Below, piece by piece: positions 8,538 through 16,628 of a stretch of 64,000 nt of DNA. Under the pieces are notes generated by a model that saw only the letters and a list, made by a program, of their open reading frames with translations, ran no database searches and was not told the origin of the DNA. Within the stretch, counting starts at the first letter, position 1; the number at the start of each line of letters is the position of its first letter. The stretch covers positions 38,739-102,738 of the forward strand of contig JAADEG010000033.1 in NCBI GenBank assembly GCA_013153525.1, in the 5' to 3' direction. This DNA comes from Thermodesulfobacteriota bacterium (lineage in GTDB: Bacteria; Desulfobacterota; Thermodesulfobacteria; Thermodesulfobacteriales; Thermodesulfobacteriaceae). The translations under genes were made by a program, and so were the position numbers.

Positions 8538-10148
8538 ATGGCATTAAGAATTAACTTTAACGATGCAGCGGCTGTAACGCATACAGCCCTGGTAAGAAAC
8601 GAAAGAGCCCTTAACAAAAGTTTGCTTAGGTTGTCAACAGGACTTAGAATTTTAAGTGCTGCAGATGACTCTGCAGGACTTTTTATTTCTGACATGCTTG
8701 ATACAGTTGCAAAGGCTTATGATCAGGGTAATAGAAACATTCAAACAGCGATTTCAGCACTTCAGATTGCAGAGGCTTCAGCAGGTCAGATTTACGACAA
8801 GCTTCAGGACATTTATGTAAGAGCTCAGAATGCTGCAAACGACATTAACGATCCTAATGCTCGTGCGTCACTTCAGAAGGAGATTAATAACTTTATTGAC
8901 GCTATTCAAAAAATTGCATCTGACACTGAGTATAACGGAATTCACTTACTTGACGGAACATTTTCTGGAAAGTACATCCATTACGGAGTAAGAGCAGAGC
9001 AGACGATTTACATTGGTATTGCTGACATAAGAGCAGAGAGCATAGGTGCTAAGATGGTTACCACAGAGGATCAAGTACCTATCGTGACTTCTGCTTCTGG
9101 AACTATTGCTGCAAGTGCTACGGGAACTCCATTTACGCTTGACAACGGAGATTACTTAAAAGTAAACGGTGCAGCTATTTTAACTAATACTTCTACTACT
9201 ACATATCTTGTTGACGCAGCAAAAGCTGCTGAAGAAATTAACGATAAACTTGGAGCTGCAGGTATTCAGGCAAACGCAGTAAACAGAAGCGTTGCAGACA
9301 ATCAGTTTACTTCTCTCGTAAGTACGACTGCTTCAAGTGTAACTATTGACATTAAGTTTTACATTGGAGAAGCTGCTGTTAATAAAGCTACATTTTCATT
9401 AACAGGACTTAGCAACAACATTACTCTTGATGAACTCGTAAACAAGATTAACGACGCTGCATCAGTAACAGGTGCACCTATAAGAGCATCTAATGAAAAC
9501 GGACATCTCGTACTTCAGACGACAGAAGGTGAAACTATAGCTATAGAAGTAAAAGTAACAGGTGATCCTAATGCACAAGTAAACTTTGATCAGCTTATCC
9601 AGGGTGGAAAGCAGACCAAAATTGATTCTACGAATGACACTGCTTATGCTATAAAAGTAGGTAACTTAAACATTGCATCTTCTCAGAACTTCGTTGTTCA
9701 GTCTAAGGGAGTAAGTGGTGGTACTACTGATGCACCAGAAGGACTTGCATTGCTTAAATACGATCCAAGTGCCGGTGAATATAAAATAGTTGACGATAGT
9801 GGTGCAAACGGAGCTACATTTGACTCTCAGATGTTTAATCTTTACGCTATCAATGTAACTACAAATGCTGGTGCAGAAAAAGCAATGCTTATTGCACAGT
9901 TTGCTATGCAGAAAGTTGATACCGTAAGATCTCAAATTGGAGCTACTATGAACAACTTACAGTCTATCTATGATGCTCAGCAGACTGCTTATGATAACAC
10001 CAAAGAGGCAGAATCCGTGATTAGGAATACTGACTACGCAAAAGAAATGAGCAACTTCACCACTTACCAGATCCGTATGCAGTCAACAATTGCAATGCTT
10101 GCTCAGGCAAACACCCTGCCCCAGCTCGTGCTTCAGCTTCTAAGATAA
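8538..10148 (+). CDS. fliC: Flagellin
   Basis: Structural subunit of the flagellar filament, 536 residues from the ATG at 8538. This start has AGGAGGTG 7 bases upstream and gives a normal flagellin N-terminus (MALRINFNDAA); the longer ORF-track version would begin inside the sigma-28 promoter. The conserved N-terminal D0/D1 helices (about 1-140, with LSTGLRI and ADDSAGL) and C-terminal D1/D0 helices (about 450-536, ending LPQLVLQLLR) flank a variable Ser/Thr/Ala-rich surface region. The gene stands alone as a sigma-28 transcription unit closed by a strong terminator. No other flagellar genes are in the window. Confidence 0.97.
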   Translation: MALRINFNDAAAVTHTALVRNERALNKSLLRLSTGLRILSAADDSAGLFISDMLDTVAKAYDQGNRNIQTAISALQIAEASAGQIYDKLQDIYVRAQNAANDINDPNARASLQKEINNFIDAIQKIASDTEYNGIHLLDGTFSGKYIHYGVRAEQTIYIGIADIRAESIGAKMVTTEDQVPIVTSASGTIAASATGTPFTLDNGDYLKVNGAAILTNTSTTTYLVDAAKAAEEINDKLGAAGIQANAVNRSVADNQFTSLVSTTASSVTIDIKFYIGEAAVNKATFSLTGLSNNITLDELVNKINDAASVTGAPIRASNENGHLVLQTTEGETIAIEVKVTGDPNAQVNFDQLIQGGKQTKIDSTNDTAYAIKVGNLNIASSQNFVVQSKGVSGGTTDAPEGLALLKYDPSAGEYKIVDDSGANGATFDSQMFNLYAINVTTNAGAEKAMLIAQFAMQKVDTVRSQIGATMNNLQSIYDAQQTAYDNTKEAESVIRNTDYAKEMSNFTTYQIRMQSTIAMLAQANTLPQLVLQLLR

Positions 10149-10152
10149 ACTT

Positions 10153-10185
10153 AAAGGGGGGCTTACAAGCCCCCCTTAATTTTTT
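10153..10185 (+). terminator. Intrinsic terminator after flagellin
   Basis: AAGGGGGGCTT and AAGCCCCCCTT pair in an 11-bp GC-rich stem with a loop of two bases, followed by AATTTTTT. It starts 5 bases after the flagellin stop and separates this highly expressed gene from the SapC-family genes. Confidence 0.9.
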
Positions 10186-10197
10186 AGGGGGGTAAAA

Positions 10198-10968
10198 ATG
10201 AAGGGTTTGTTTAGTGCTTTTAAAAGTGCAATAATTTTAGACGAAAAAGAACACAAAGACATAAAAGTAAAAATGCCAAAAGACATGAAGTTTATGGAAA
10301 AGGTTGAAGTCGTTCCCTTAGGACTTTCTGAAATAATTCCAGCTTCTTTGTTTTATCCTGTTATGTTTGGAAGACAAGAAGATGTAATATTTCCCTTTGC
10401 AGTGGTCGGAGCTTATAAAAAAAGCTTTTATCTTGCAGAAGATGGTAGCTGGAAAGTAAGTGTTATACCGAGAATGTGTAAAGTATATCCCTTTGGAGTA
10501 TTTCAACATGGTGAGGAGTTTCTTATAGTGGTAGATGAACCTTACATTTCTCCTGATGGAGAAAGAATTTTTAACGAGCTTGGAGAAGAGACAGACTTCT
10601 TTAAAAACATAAGAAAAGAACTAACAGAACTCGTTAAAGACCTTCTTTCTGCCATGGAATTCGCTCAAGAACTTTACAAAAACGGTTGCCTTAAAAGTAT
10701 AAATCTTGACATACAAACCTCTATAGGAAACTTTTCTTTTAAAAATGTATTAATAGGCAACATTGAAGCACTTTATAAAATACAGCCAGAAAAACTTTAC
10801 TATCTTAATGTAAACGGATATCTTCCAGTACTTTATGCAGCGTACTACAGCGTTAGAAACTTTGAGCTTCTTAAGTTTATAGCAAGGGACTTTTTCTTGA
10901 ATAAAGAAGAAAAAGACATTCCCGTAATTCAAAATCCAAAAGAAGAGTTAAAAAATCTTTACATTTAA
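10198..10968 (+). CDS. SapC-family protein, first of a tandem pair
   Basis: This 256-residue protein resembles the SapC family (PF07277), whose biochemical role is not established. Family-like segments are the central PFAVVGAYKKSFYLAEDGSW, YPFGVF and the C-terminal stretch around NVNGYLPVLYAAYYSVRN. There is no signal peptide or membrane helix. AGGGGGG serves as ribosome site just after the flagellin terminator stem. It is followed 26 bases on by a clear paralogue. The position between flagellin and a sugar-nucleotide dehydratase suggests cell-surface or flagellin decoration, but this is inference from neighbours only. Confidence 0.75.
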   Translation: MKGLFSAFKSAIILDEKEHKDIKVKMPKDMKFMEKVEVVPLGLSEIIPASLFYPVMFGRQEDVIFPFAVVGAYKKSFYLAEDGSWKVSVIPRMCKVYPFGVFQHGEEFLIVVDEPYISPDGERIFNELGEETDFFKNIRKELTELVKDLLSAMEFAQELYKNGCLKSINLDIQTSIGNFSFKNVLIGNIEALYKIQPEKLYYLNVNGYLPVLYAAYYSVRNFELLKFIARDFFLNKEEKDIPVIQNPKEELKNLYI

Positions 10969-10994
10969 AAGGTTAATGTTATATTAACTTCTTA

Positions 10995-11696
10995 ATGGAA
11001 TTTTTACATTCGGGTTTTAAAGAGCCTATAGTCTTAGATAGTGAAAACTTAAAGAACCAGAGAGTTCGTCTTCCTCAAGACTATTCGTTTGCCAAAAAGG
11101 TAGAGTTTATTCCTTTGTGTTTTGACGAAATAATTGCAGTTAGTCTTTATTATCCCGTAATTTTTGGAGTAGTAGAAGGAACAGTAATTCCTTATGCAAT
11201 TCTCGGAATAAACAAAAAAAATGTTTTCGTTAGTGAAAACGGAGATTGGAAAACAGATATAATTCCTGAATTAATCAAGATTTATCCTTTTGGGTTCGTA
11301 AAAGAAGGAGAAGATTATGTCGTCTTTATAGACAAAACTATGTGTTCTGAAGAAGAAGGAGAGCTACTTTTTAACGAATTAGGAGAAGAAACAGAGTTTT
11401 TAAAAGAAAAAAAGAAAGAACTTACCAAAGTTGCTAAAGGACTTCACACATCTCTTAATTTTTGTGAAGAAATAGTGAAGTTAGGACTTCTTACTTCTGT
11501 AAATCTTGAAGTTAATACAGCTATTGGAAATTTTCGCATAAAAAACATGCTTACCCTCAACCTAAATAAGTTTAATTCTATTTCTCCAGAAAAGCTGTGG
11601 TTTTTGTCAAATAAGGGTTACATCGTTACTCTTATTGCTCATTACTTGAGTTTGAGAAATTTTAAACTTATGGAATTGTGGGCTTTAAAGCCTTAA
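10995..11696 (+). CDS. SapC-family protein, second of a tandem pair
   Basis: A 233-residue paralogue of the preceding gene. The two align along their length (for example IPLCFDEIIAVSLYYPVIFG here against the PLGLSEIIPASLFYPVMFG region there, and FNELGEET in both). It lacks the C-terminal tail of its partner. An imperfect inverted repeat GTTAAT-N5-ATTAAC lies 5 to 21 bases upstream of the ATG and could be an operator or part of a promoter. Function is unknown; the pair probably arose by local duplication. Confidence 0.72.
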   Translation: MEFLHSGFKEPIVLDSENLKNQRVRLPQDYSFAKKVEFIPLCFDEIIAVSLYYPVIFGVVEGTVIPYAILGINKKNVFVSENGDWKTDIIPELIKIYPFGFVKEGEDYVVFIDKTMCSEEEGELLFNELGEETEFLKEKKKELTKVAKGLHTSLNFCEEIVKLGLLTSVNLEVNTAIGNFRIKNMLTLNLNKFNSISPEKLWFLSNKGYIVTLIAHYLSLRNFKLMELWALKP

Positions 11697-11701
11697 AACT
11701 A

Positions 11702-12778
11702 ATGCAAGATTTCTTTAAAGAAAAAAAGGTCTTAATTACAGGTCACACTGGGTTTAAAGGTTCTTGGCTTAGTTTGTGGCTTAATCTTTCTGGTGCAGAG
11801 GTAATAGGTTTTTCGTTATCTCCACCTACTGATCCAAATATCTTTAATGCTCTCAAACTTGGTGAAAGAATTACTCACATTGAAGGAGATGTAAGAGACC
11901 TTGAAAAGTTAAAAGAGGTCGTTAAAAGTTATCAGCCTGAAGTAGTATTTCACCTTTCTGCTCAATCTCTTGTTATAGATTCTTACGAGGATCCAGTACG
12001 AACTTTTTCAACCAATGTAATGGGTACTGTTAACTTGCTTGAGGCTTTAAGACTTATCAATTCAGTAAAAGCAGTAGTAATAATTACGAGTGACAAGTGT
12101 TACGAAAACAAAGAGTGGTTTTATTCTTATAGAGAAAACGATAGATTAGGAGGTATAGATCCTTACAGTTGTAGCAAAGCCTGTGCAGAATTAATAGTAA
12201 AAAGTTACAGAGAGAGTTTTTTTAAAGAAAAAAGAGTGGGTATTGCTACGGTAAGAGCTGGAAATGTAATAGGTGGAGGAGATTGGCAGAAAAATAGAAT
12301 TATTCCTGATTGCGTAAGGGCTATTACTGAAAAAAAGGCTTTAAAACTCAGAAATCCAGAAGCTGTTAGACCTTGGCAACATGTTCTTGAACCTCTTTAT
12401 GGATACATGCTTCTTGCTAAAAAGTTGTGGGAAAATCCAGAGAAATTTTCAGATGCCTGGAACTTTGGTCCTTTGCCTACAGAGGTGTGTAGCGTAAAAA
12501 CCTTGGTTAAAAAGTTCTTTAAGTACTGGGGGGAAGACAATTTAAAAGTTGAATTTTTAAAAAGCTCTTATAAAGAATCTCACTTGCTTTTTTTGGACAT
12601 TACGAAAACAGTGCACCTTCTTAATTGGAAACCCATGCTTTTCTTAGACGAAGCAATTAAACTTACTGTAGAGTGGTATAAAACATTTTACTTTAATCCA
12701 GAAAAACTGTGGGAAGTAACTAAAAAACAAATAAAGTTTTACGAAGAAAGGGTTACTTCTTTTACCCAGTCAGAATAA
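11702..12778 (+). CDS. rfbG: CDP-glucose 4,6-dehydratase
   Basis: NAD-dependent short-chain dehydratase that converts CDP-glucose to CDP-4-keto-6-deoxyglucose, the entry point to 3,6-dideoxy and related sugars. The N-terminal motif TGHTGFKGSW replaces the usual TGxxGxxG context and is diagnostic for this branch. The catalytic Tyr-Lys pair is YSCSK, and RAGNVIGGGDW is typical. I prefer the ATG at 11702 (358 residues), 5 bases after the SapC gene, over the GTG at 11678, which lies inside it. The 3' end overlaps convergent cutA by 40 bases. The cytidylyltransferase and later steps are not in view. Confidence 0.9.
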   Translation: MQDFFKEKKVLITGHTGFKGSWLSLWLNLSGAEVIGFSLSPPTDPNIFNALKLGERITHIEGDVRDLEKLKEVVKSYQPEVVFHLSAQSLVIDSYEDPVRTFSTNVMGTVNLLEALRLINSVKAVVIITSDKCYENKEWFYSYRENDRLGGIDPYSCSKACAELIVKSYRESFFKEKRVGIATVRAGNVIGGGDWQKNRIIPDCVRAITEKKALKLRNPEAVRPWQHVLEPLYGYMLLAKKLWENPEKFSDAWNFGPLPTEVCSVKTLVKKFFKYWGEDNLKVEFLKSSYKESHLLFLDITKTVHLLNWKPMLFLDEAIKLTVEWYKTFYFNPEKLWEVTKKQIKFYEERVTSFTQSE

Positions 12779-13059
12779 TCAGGATTTTCTGAATTTACTT
12801 CAATAGTTATTATTTCTGGTACTTCGTACGAATGATTTTCTTTGATAAATTGGACGAGCTTTTCTTTTAAAGAAACCTGAGTTTTAAAAAGGATTATCCA
12901 TTCTTTGTCTTTTTCTAACTTGTTTTTCCATGTGTAAATACTTGTAATTGGACCGATTATCTGAGCACATGCACACAGTTTGTTTTTAACGGAGAGCTCT
13001 GCAAGGTTTATTGCTTTTTCTTCTGAATCAATAGTGGTTATTACTTTTAAAAGTTTCAT
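12739..13059 (-). CDS. cutA: CutA1 divalent-cation tolerance family protein
   Basis: CutA1 is a small trimeric, very stable cytoplasmic protein linked to metal tolerance; its exact role is unsettled. The 106-residue product from the ATG at 13059 contains the family core (LCACAQIIGPITSIYTWKNK and ECP-like IITIEV). The ORF-track start 36 bases further up is rejected because a promoter with -10 TAAAAT lies 7 bases before this ATG, so the mRNA would be leaderless. The gene end runs 40 bases into convergent rfbG. Confidence 0.9.
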   Translation of the reverse strand: MKLLKVITTIDSEEKAINLAELSVKNKLCACAQIIGPITSIYTWKNKLEKDKEWIILFKTQVSLKEKLVQFIKENHSYEVPEIITIEVNSENPDYSDWVKEVTLSS

Positions 13060-13066
13060 AATTATT

Positions 13067-13095
13067 ATTTTAAACTTTTTAATTATTCTTGACAA
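13067..13095 (-). promoter_or_regulatory. cutA promoter, leaderless type
   Basis: On the minus strand TTGTCA, 17 bases, TAAAAT, then AATAATT and the cutA ATG. The start codon sits at about the expected +1. The -35 box overlaps that of the divergent flavin reductase promoter by 5 bases. Confidence 0.72.
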
Positions 13096-13116
13096 GTAGG
13101 AAAGTAAATTTAAAAT
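13089..13116 (+). promoter_or_regulatory. Sigma-70-type promoter of the flavin reductase-like operon
   Basis: TTGACA, 16 bases, TAAAAT on the plus strand, 40 bases before the ATG at 13156. It is divergent from and overlaps the cutA promoter. Confidence 0.72.
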
Positions 13117-13155
13117 GGACTTAAATAAGCTCTACAAAAACAAAGGAGTGTAGCT

Positions 13156-13632
13156 ATGGGACTCCAAACTATAATTTCAAAGTACATAGTTCAAGGAGTT
13201 TATGTAATAACTGCAAAGTGGGAGGACAAAATAAACGGAATGACTGCTGCTTGGGTTTCTCAGGTATCTTTTAAGCCAAGACTGCTTGCAGTAGCAATTG
13301 CTCCTCAGAGATACACATACGAATTAATAAAACAGTCAAAAATGTTTTGTATTAATGTTTTAGGTAAAGACGGAATTAACATTGCTAAGAAGTTTGGTTT
13401 TACGAGTGGTAAGGATACTAATAAGTTTGAAGGAATCCCTTACAAGGCTTCTTTAAACGGACTCCCAGTATTAAAAGATGCCCTTGCTTATTTTGAGTGC
13501 GAGGTATATGATAGTTGCAAAGCTGGTGATCATGTCATATTTTTAGGAGAGGTTAGTGATTATGAGGTTCTTCAAGAGGGAGAACCATTAATTTTTCGTT
13601 GGGAAGATTACTTTGGAGGGGTAGAGGGATAA
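13156..13632 (+). CDS. Flavin reductase-like FMN-binding protein
   Basis: A 158-residue protein of the flavin reductase-like split-barrel family (PF01613), which binds FMN or FAD. The N-terminal segment GVYVITAKWEDKINGMTAAWVSQ is the typical flavin site, and GDHVIFLGEV near the C-terminus completes the barrel. In anaerobes members act as flavoredoxin or supply electrons to other flavoproteins; the partner here is not known. AAAGGAGTG gives a good ribosome site. The stop overlaps the next start (TAATG). Confidence 0.87.
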   Translation: MGLQTIISKYIVQGVYVITAKWEDKINGMTAAWVSQVSFKPRLLAVAIAPQRYTYELIKQSKMFCINVLGKDGINIAKKFGFTSGKDTNKFEGIPYKASLNGLPVLKDALAYFECEVYDSCKAGDHVIFLGEVSDYEVLQEGEPLIFRWEDYFGGVEG

Positions 13633-14249
13633 TGAATGAATCTCAAGATAAAATACTAACTTTTCACGAAAGGCTGTCAAACTTCGTTGAGAACAATTTG
13701 AGGTTAATTTTTATTGTACTTGTAGGTTTTTTAGTTTTAGGAATTTTGTGGCTTGGAATAAGTTATTACTTTGAAAAAAAGGAAAAAGAGGCAACTCTTG
13801 AACTTATTTCTGCAGCTAACTTGAAAAATCCAATTAAAGTCTATGAGGATGTAGTAAAAAGGTATTCTGGTACCCAAGCAGCTCTCCAAGCAGCTTTGTG
13901 GCTCTGGAATTATTATTACATGGCTCAGGATTATACCAAGTTAAAAGAACTTTATCCTAAGATTGAAAAAGAATATCCTTCTCAAATAAAAGGGGTACTT
14001 TTATACGGAAAAGCTAAGCTTGACGAAAATGAAAAAAAATACAACCAAGCTATTGAAGAGTACAAAAGAGCTCTCTCTCAAATGCCAGACCTTGGATTGC
14101 TCGTTTATCCAGACCTCGGAAGGATTTACGAGAGACTTGGTGATTATAAAAAGGCTTTAGCTTATTACAAAAGAGCAGAGAGCGTCCCTGAGCTTCAGGA
14201 AAATGGTTTTATAAAGTACAAAATTTGGAGCTTGGGGAGGAAAAAGTGA
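13632..14249 (+). CDS. Membrane-anchored TPR-repeat protein
   Basis: A 205-residue protein from the ATG at 13632, which overlaps the preceding stop. It has a cytoplasmic tail of about 20 residues, one membrane helix (about 23-46) and then tetratricopeptide repeats in the exported part, with good consensus near ALAYYKRAESVPEL. The architecture matches the YfgM/TPR-21 family of inner-membrane proteins that accompany the Sec machinery or cell-envelope assembly. This assignment rests on architecture; no partner gene confirms it. Confidence 0.72.
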   Translation: MNESQDKILTFHERLSNFVENNLRLIFIVLVGFLVLGILWLGISYYFEKKEKEATLELISAANLKNPIKVYEDVVKRYSGTQAALQAALWLWNYYYMAQDYTKLKELYPKIEKEYPSQIKGVLLYGKAKLDENEKKYNQAIEEYKRALSQMPDLGLLVYPDLGRIYERLGDYKKALAYYKRAESVPELQENGFIKYKIWSLGRKK

Positions 14250-14701
14250 GTCTGCTTATATTTAAGCAGATTGCTGAGGAACGCATAAGAGAGGCAATGG
14301 AAAACGGAGAATTTGACAATCTTGAGTGTTCTGGCAAACCCGTTGACTTAAAAGAAGATCCTTTTGTTCCAGAAGACCTTAGGCTCGTTTATAAAATTTT
14401 AAAAAATGCAGGTTTTCTTCCTAAGGAAGTAGAACTTAGAAAAGAGATTCAAAGACTTGAGGACATGCTTGACGAAGAAGTGGGTAGTGCTTATTCTAAG
14501 GTTAGGAAACTTAATGCTTTAATATTTCACTTAAATCAAATAAGAAGGACGCCTTTTAACATTCAGGACGAGTATTATGCTAAGGTTGCAGCTAAAATAA
14601 AACTTGCAAGAGAAGAAAAAAAGTCTTCTGATAAAAAGATCAACTGGAGCAGACTTCAGACCTTCTTGTATGTTTCTGCCATAAGACCGAGAAAGAAGTA
14701 A
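14246..14701 (+). CDS. DUF1992 (DnaJ C28-like) domain protein
   Basis: A 151-residue cytoplasmic protein of the DUF1992/DnaJ-homologue C28 family, function unknown. Family hallmarks are IAEERIREAMENGEFDNL near the start and VYKILKNAGFLPKE in the middle; no J domain is present. I choose the GTG at 14246, which has GGGGAGG 5 bases upstream, over the ATG at 14225 of the ORF track. It overlaps the TPR gene by 4 bases and the ribD start by 1 base, so all are probably co-translated. Confidence 0.85.
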   Translation: MSLLIFKQIAEERIREAMENGEFDNLECSGKPVDLKEDPFVPEDLRLVYKILKNAGFLPKEVELRKEIQRLEDMLDEEVGSAYSKVRKLNALIFHLNQIRRTPFNIQDEYYAKVAAKIKLAREEKKSSDKKINWSRLQTFLYVSAIRPRKK

Positions 14702-15819
14702 TGTCTCTTAAAACTCAAGACGAAGTTTTCATGAAACTTGCTTTAAAGGAAGGAGAAAAAGGGCTTGGATACACTTCACCCAATCCAGCTGTTGGAGCAG
14801 TAATAGTAAAAGATGGAAAAGTAATTGCTAAGGGATTTCACAGATTTTACGGAGGACCACACGCTGAAGTAGAAGCAATTCAAAAAGCAGGGAACCTTGC
14901 TAAGGGAGCAACGATCTATGTAACTCTTGAACCGTGTAATCACTACGGTAAGACCCCTCCTTGTACTCTTAAAATACTGGAGGCAGGAATAAAAAGAGTC
15001 GTTTGTGGAATAAGGGATCCCAATCCAGTAGCAGGAGGAGGTTTGGATTTTTTAAAAAGCAAGGGAATAAAAGTAAAATCAGGAGTTCTTGAATACGAAA
15101 CGAGGATTCTCACGAGGTTTTTTTTGAGTAGAGTAATTAGAAAAAGACCCTGGGTAATTTCCAAAGTAGCAGCAAGCCTTGACGGAAAAACAGCAGTTTC
15201 TACTGGGGATTCTAAGTGGATTACCGGGCTTAAGGCAAGGAAAAGAGGACACTACCTTAGAAAGATATGTGACGCAATAATCGTGGGTAAAAACACGGTT
15301 ATTGCAGACGATCCTGAACTTACATGTAGGTATGTCAAGGGAAAAAATCCTTTAAGAGTCGTTTTAGATACCAACTTAAGTCTTTCTACGAATTACAAAA
15401 TTTTTGATACAAGAGAAACACCAACGATAGTCGTTTGTAAAAAAGGGATAAGCAAAACCAAGCTTAGAGATTTTGCAAAAAAAGGAGTTGAAGTCTGGGA
15501 ACTAACTCTAAAAGACGGAAAACCAGATTTGAGTGAGCTTTTGTATAGACTTCTTGAAGTTGGTATAAACTCCGTGCTCGTAGAAGGGGGGGCAACGGTA
15601 CACGGAAGTTTTCTAAAAGAAGGTCTTACAGACGAGGTTTGGTACTTCGTAGGTCCTATAATTATAGGAGACGAAAAAGGAACCCCGGCAATAAAACTCC
15701 CACCTCTTAAGTCCTTAAAAGAGAGTACCAAAATAAACGACTTAAAGGTAAAAAAACTCGGAGATACCTTTTTATTCCACGGTTATACCAACGAAGGATA
15801 CAAGTTGTTAAAAACTTAA
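14701..15819 (+). CDS. ribD: RibD, bifunctional pyrimidine deaminase/reductase of riboflavin synthesis
   Basis: RibD performs the second and third steps of riboflavin synthesis: deamination of the 2,5-diaminopyrimidine intermediate and reduction of its ribosyl chain. The N-terminal deaminase shows HAEVEAI and the zinc Cys pair in EPCNHYGKTPPC (about 50-90). The C-terminal reductase (about 150-372) has KVAASLDGK and VEGGATVHGSFL. The 372-residue length is typical. It starts on the last base of the previous stop and ends with a 4-base overlap with the convergent MEMO gene. Confidence 0.96.
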   Translation: MSLKTQDEVFMKLALKEGEKGLGYTSPNPAVGAVIVKDGKVIAKGFHRFYGGPHAEVEAIQKAGNLAKGATIYVTLEPCNHYGKTPPCTLKILEAGIKRVVCGIRDPNPVAGGGLDFLKSKGIKVKSGVLEYETRILTRFFLSRVIRKRPWVISKVAASLDGKTAVSTGDSKWITGLKARKRGHYLRKICDAIIVGKNTVIADDPELTCRYVKGKNPLRVVLDTNLSLSTNYKIFDTRETPTIVVCKKGISKTKLRDFAKKGVEVWELTLKDGKPDLSELLYRLLEVGINSVLVEGGATVHGSFLKEGLTDEVWYFVGPIIIGDEKGTPAIKLPPLKSLKESTKINDLKVKKLGDTFLFHGYTNEGYKLLKT

Positions 15820-16628
15820 TAAATTACGATTCCACCGTAACCAACTACCGAGTGATAGTCTTTTATAACATCTCCTGAGGTCATGTAATCTATTAAAATA
15901 GCCTTTTTTGCTCCTAGTCCTTTACAGGCTCTTATCACCACCGCAGTAGGTATAACCCCACACATACTTATTCCTTCTTCTACTACCACTTTTATAAGCT
16001 CTTCTTCTGAAAGCTTTAATATGGCTTCTATTGCAAGACTGTCTTTTTGTTTGGCGACTTCGTGAGGTACATAGTGACTAAAGTCAGTACTTGCAACGAG
16101 TAAAACTTTTCCTGGATACTGACTTACTGCAAAGTAAAGTGCATCTCCAAGTGTTAAAATTTCTTCAAAAGAAAGTCTTCCCAGACATATGGGTACTATT
16201 TTTACATCAGGATTTATGTATTGTAAAAAAGGAACCTGCACTTCTATAGAATGCTCGTGTATGTGAGCAGTGGGATCCGTTGAAAGAAACTCCACTTGGT
16301 TAACGAGAATCTCTACCAAGGATATCTCAACTTTTACCTCTCCAAGAGGAGTAATAAAACTTTCTCCTGCAAAAATAGAGGCTCTGTCACCAAGTCCGGT
16401 GTGATTTGGTCCCAAAATTATTGCTACTTGAGGAGGTTCAATAGCTCCATAGACTTTGCCAGCTACCCATCCAGAATACATGTAACCAGCATGAGGCACC
16501 ACTACACCTTTAGCCTCTATTTTTTCTTTAGTAAACACGATAAGCTCTGAGAGATTGTGCCTAAGTTCAACCGGATTTTCACTGTAAAACATCCCTGCAA
16601 CTGCTGGTGTTCTTTTAGTTACCCTCAT
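15816..16628 (-). CDS. MEMO-family protein (AmmeMemoRadiSam system protein B)
   Basis: A 270-residue member of the MEMO family, related in fold to class III extradiol dioxygenases. Metal-site-like segments are VVPHAGYMYSG, GPNHTG, AHIHEHSIEVQVPFLQ and STDFSHYVP. In many prokaryotes it travels with an AMMECR1 protein and a radical SAM enzyme as a three-part system of unknown function, but neither partner is adjacent here. It overlaps kdsB by 4 bases and ribD, convergently, by 4. Confidence 0.9.
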   Translation of the reverse strand: MRVTKRTPAVAGMFYSENPVELRHNLSELIVFTKEKIEAKGVVVPHAGYMYSGWVAGKVYGAIEPPQVAIILGPNHTGLGDRASIFAGESFITPLGEVKVEISLVEILVNQVEFLSTDPTAHIHEHSIEVQVPFLQYINPDVKIVPICLGRLSFEEILTLGDALYFAVSQYPGKVLLVASTDFSHYVPHEVAKQKDSLAIEAILKLSEEELIKVVVEEGISMCGVIPTAVVIRACKGLGAKKAILIDYMTSGDVIKDYHSVVGYGGIVIY

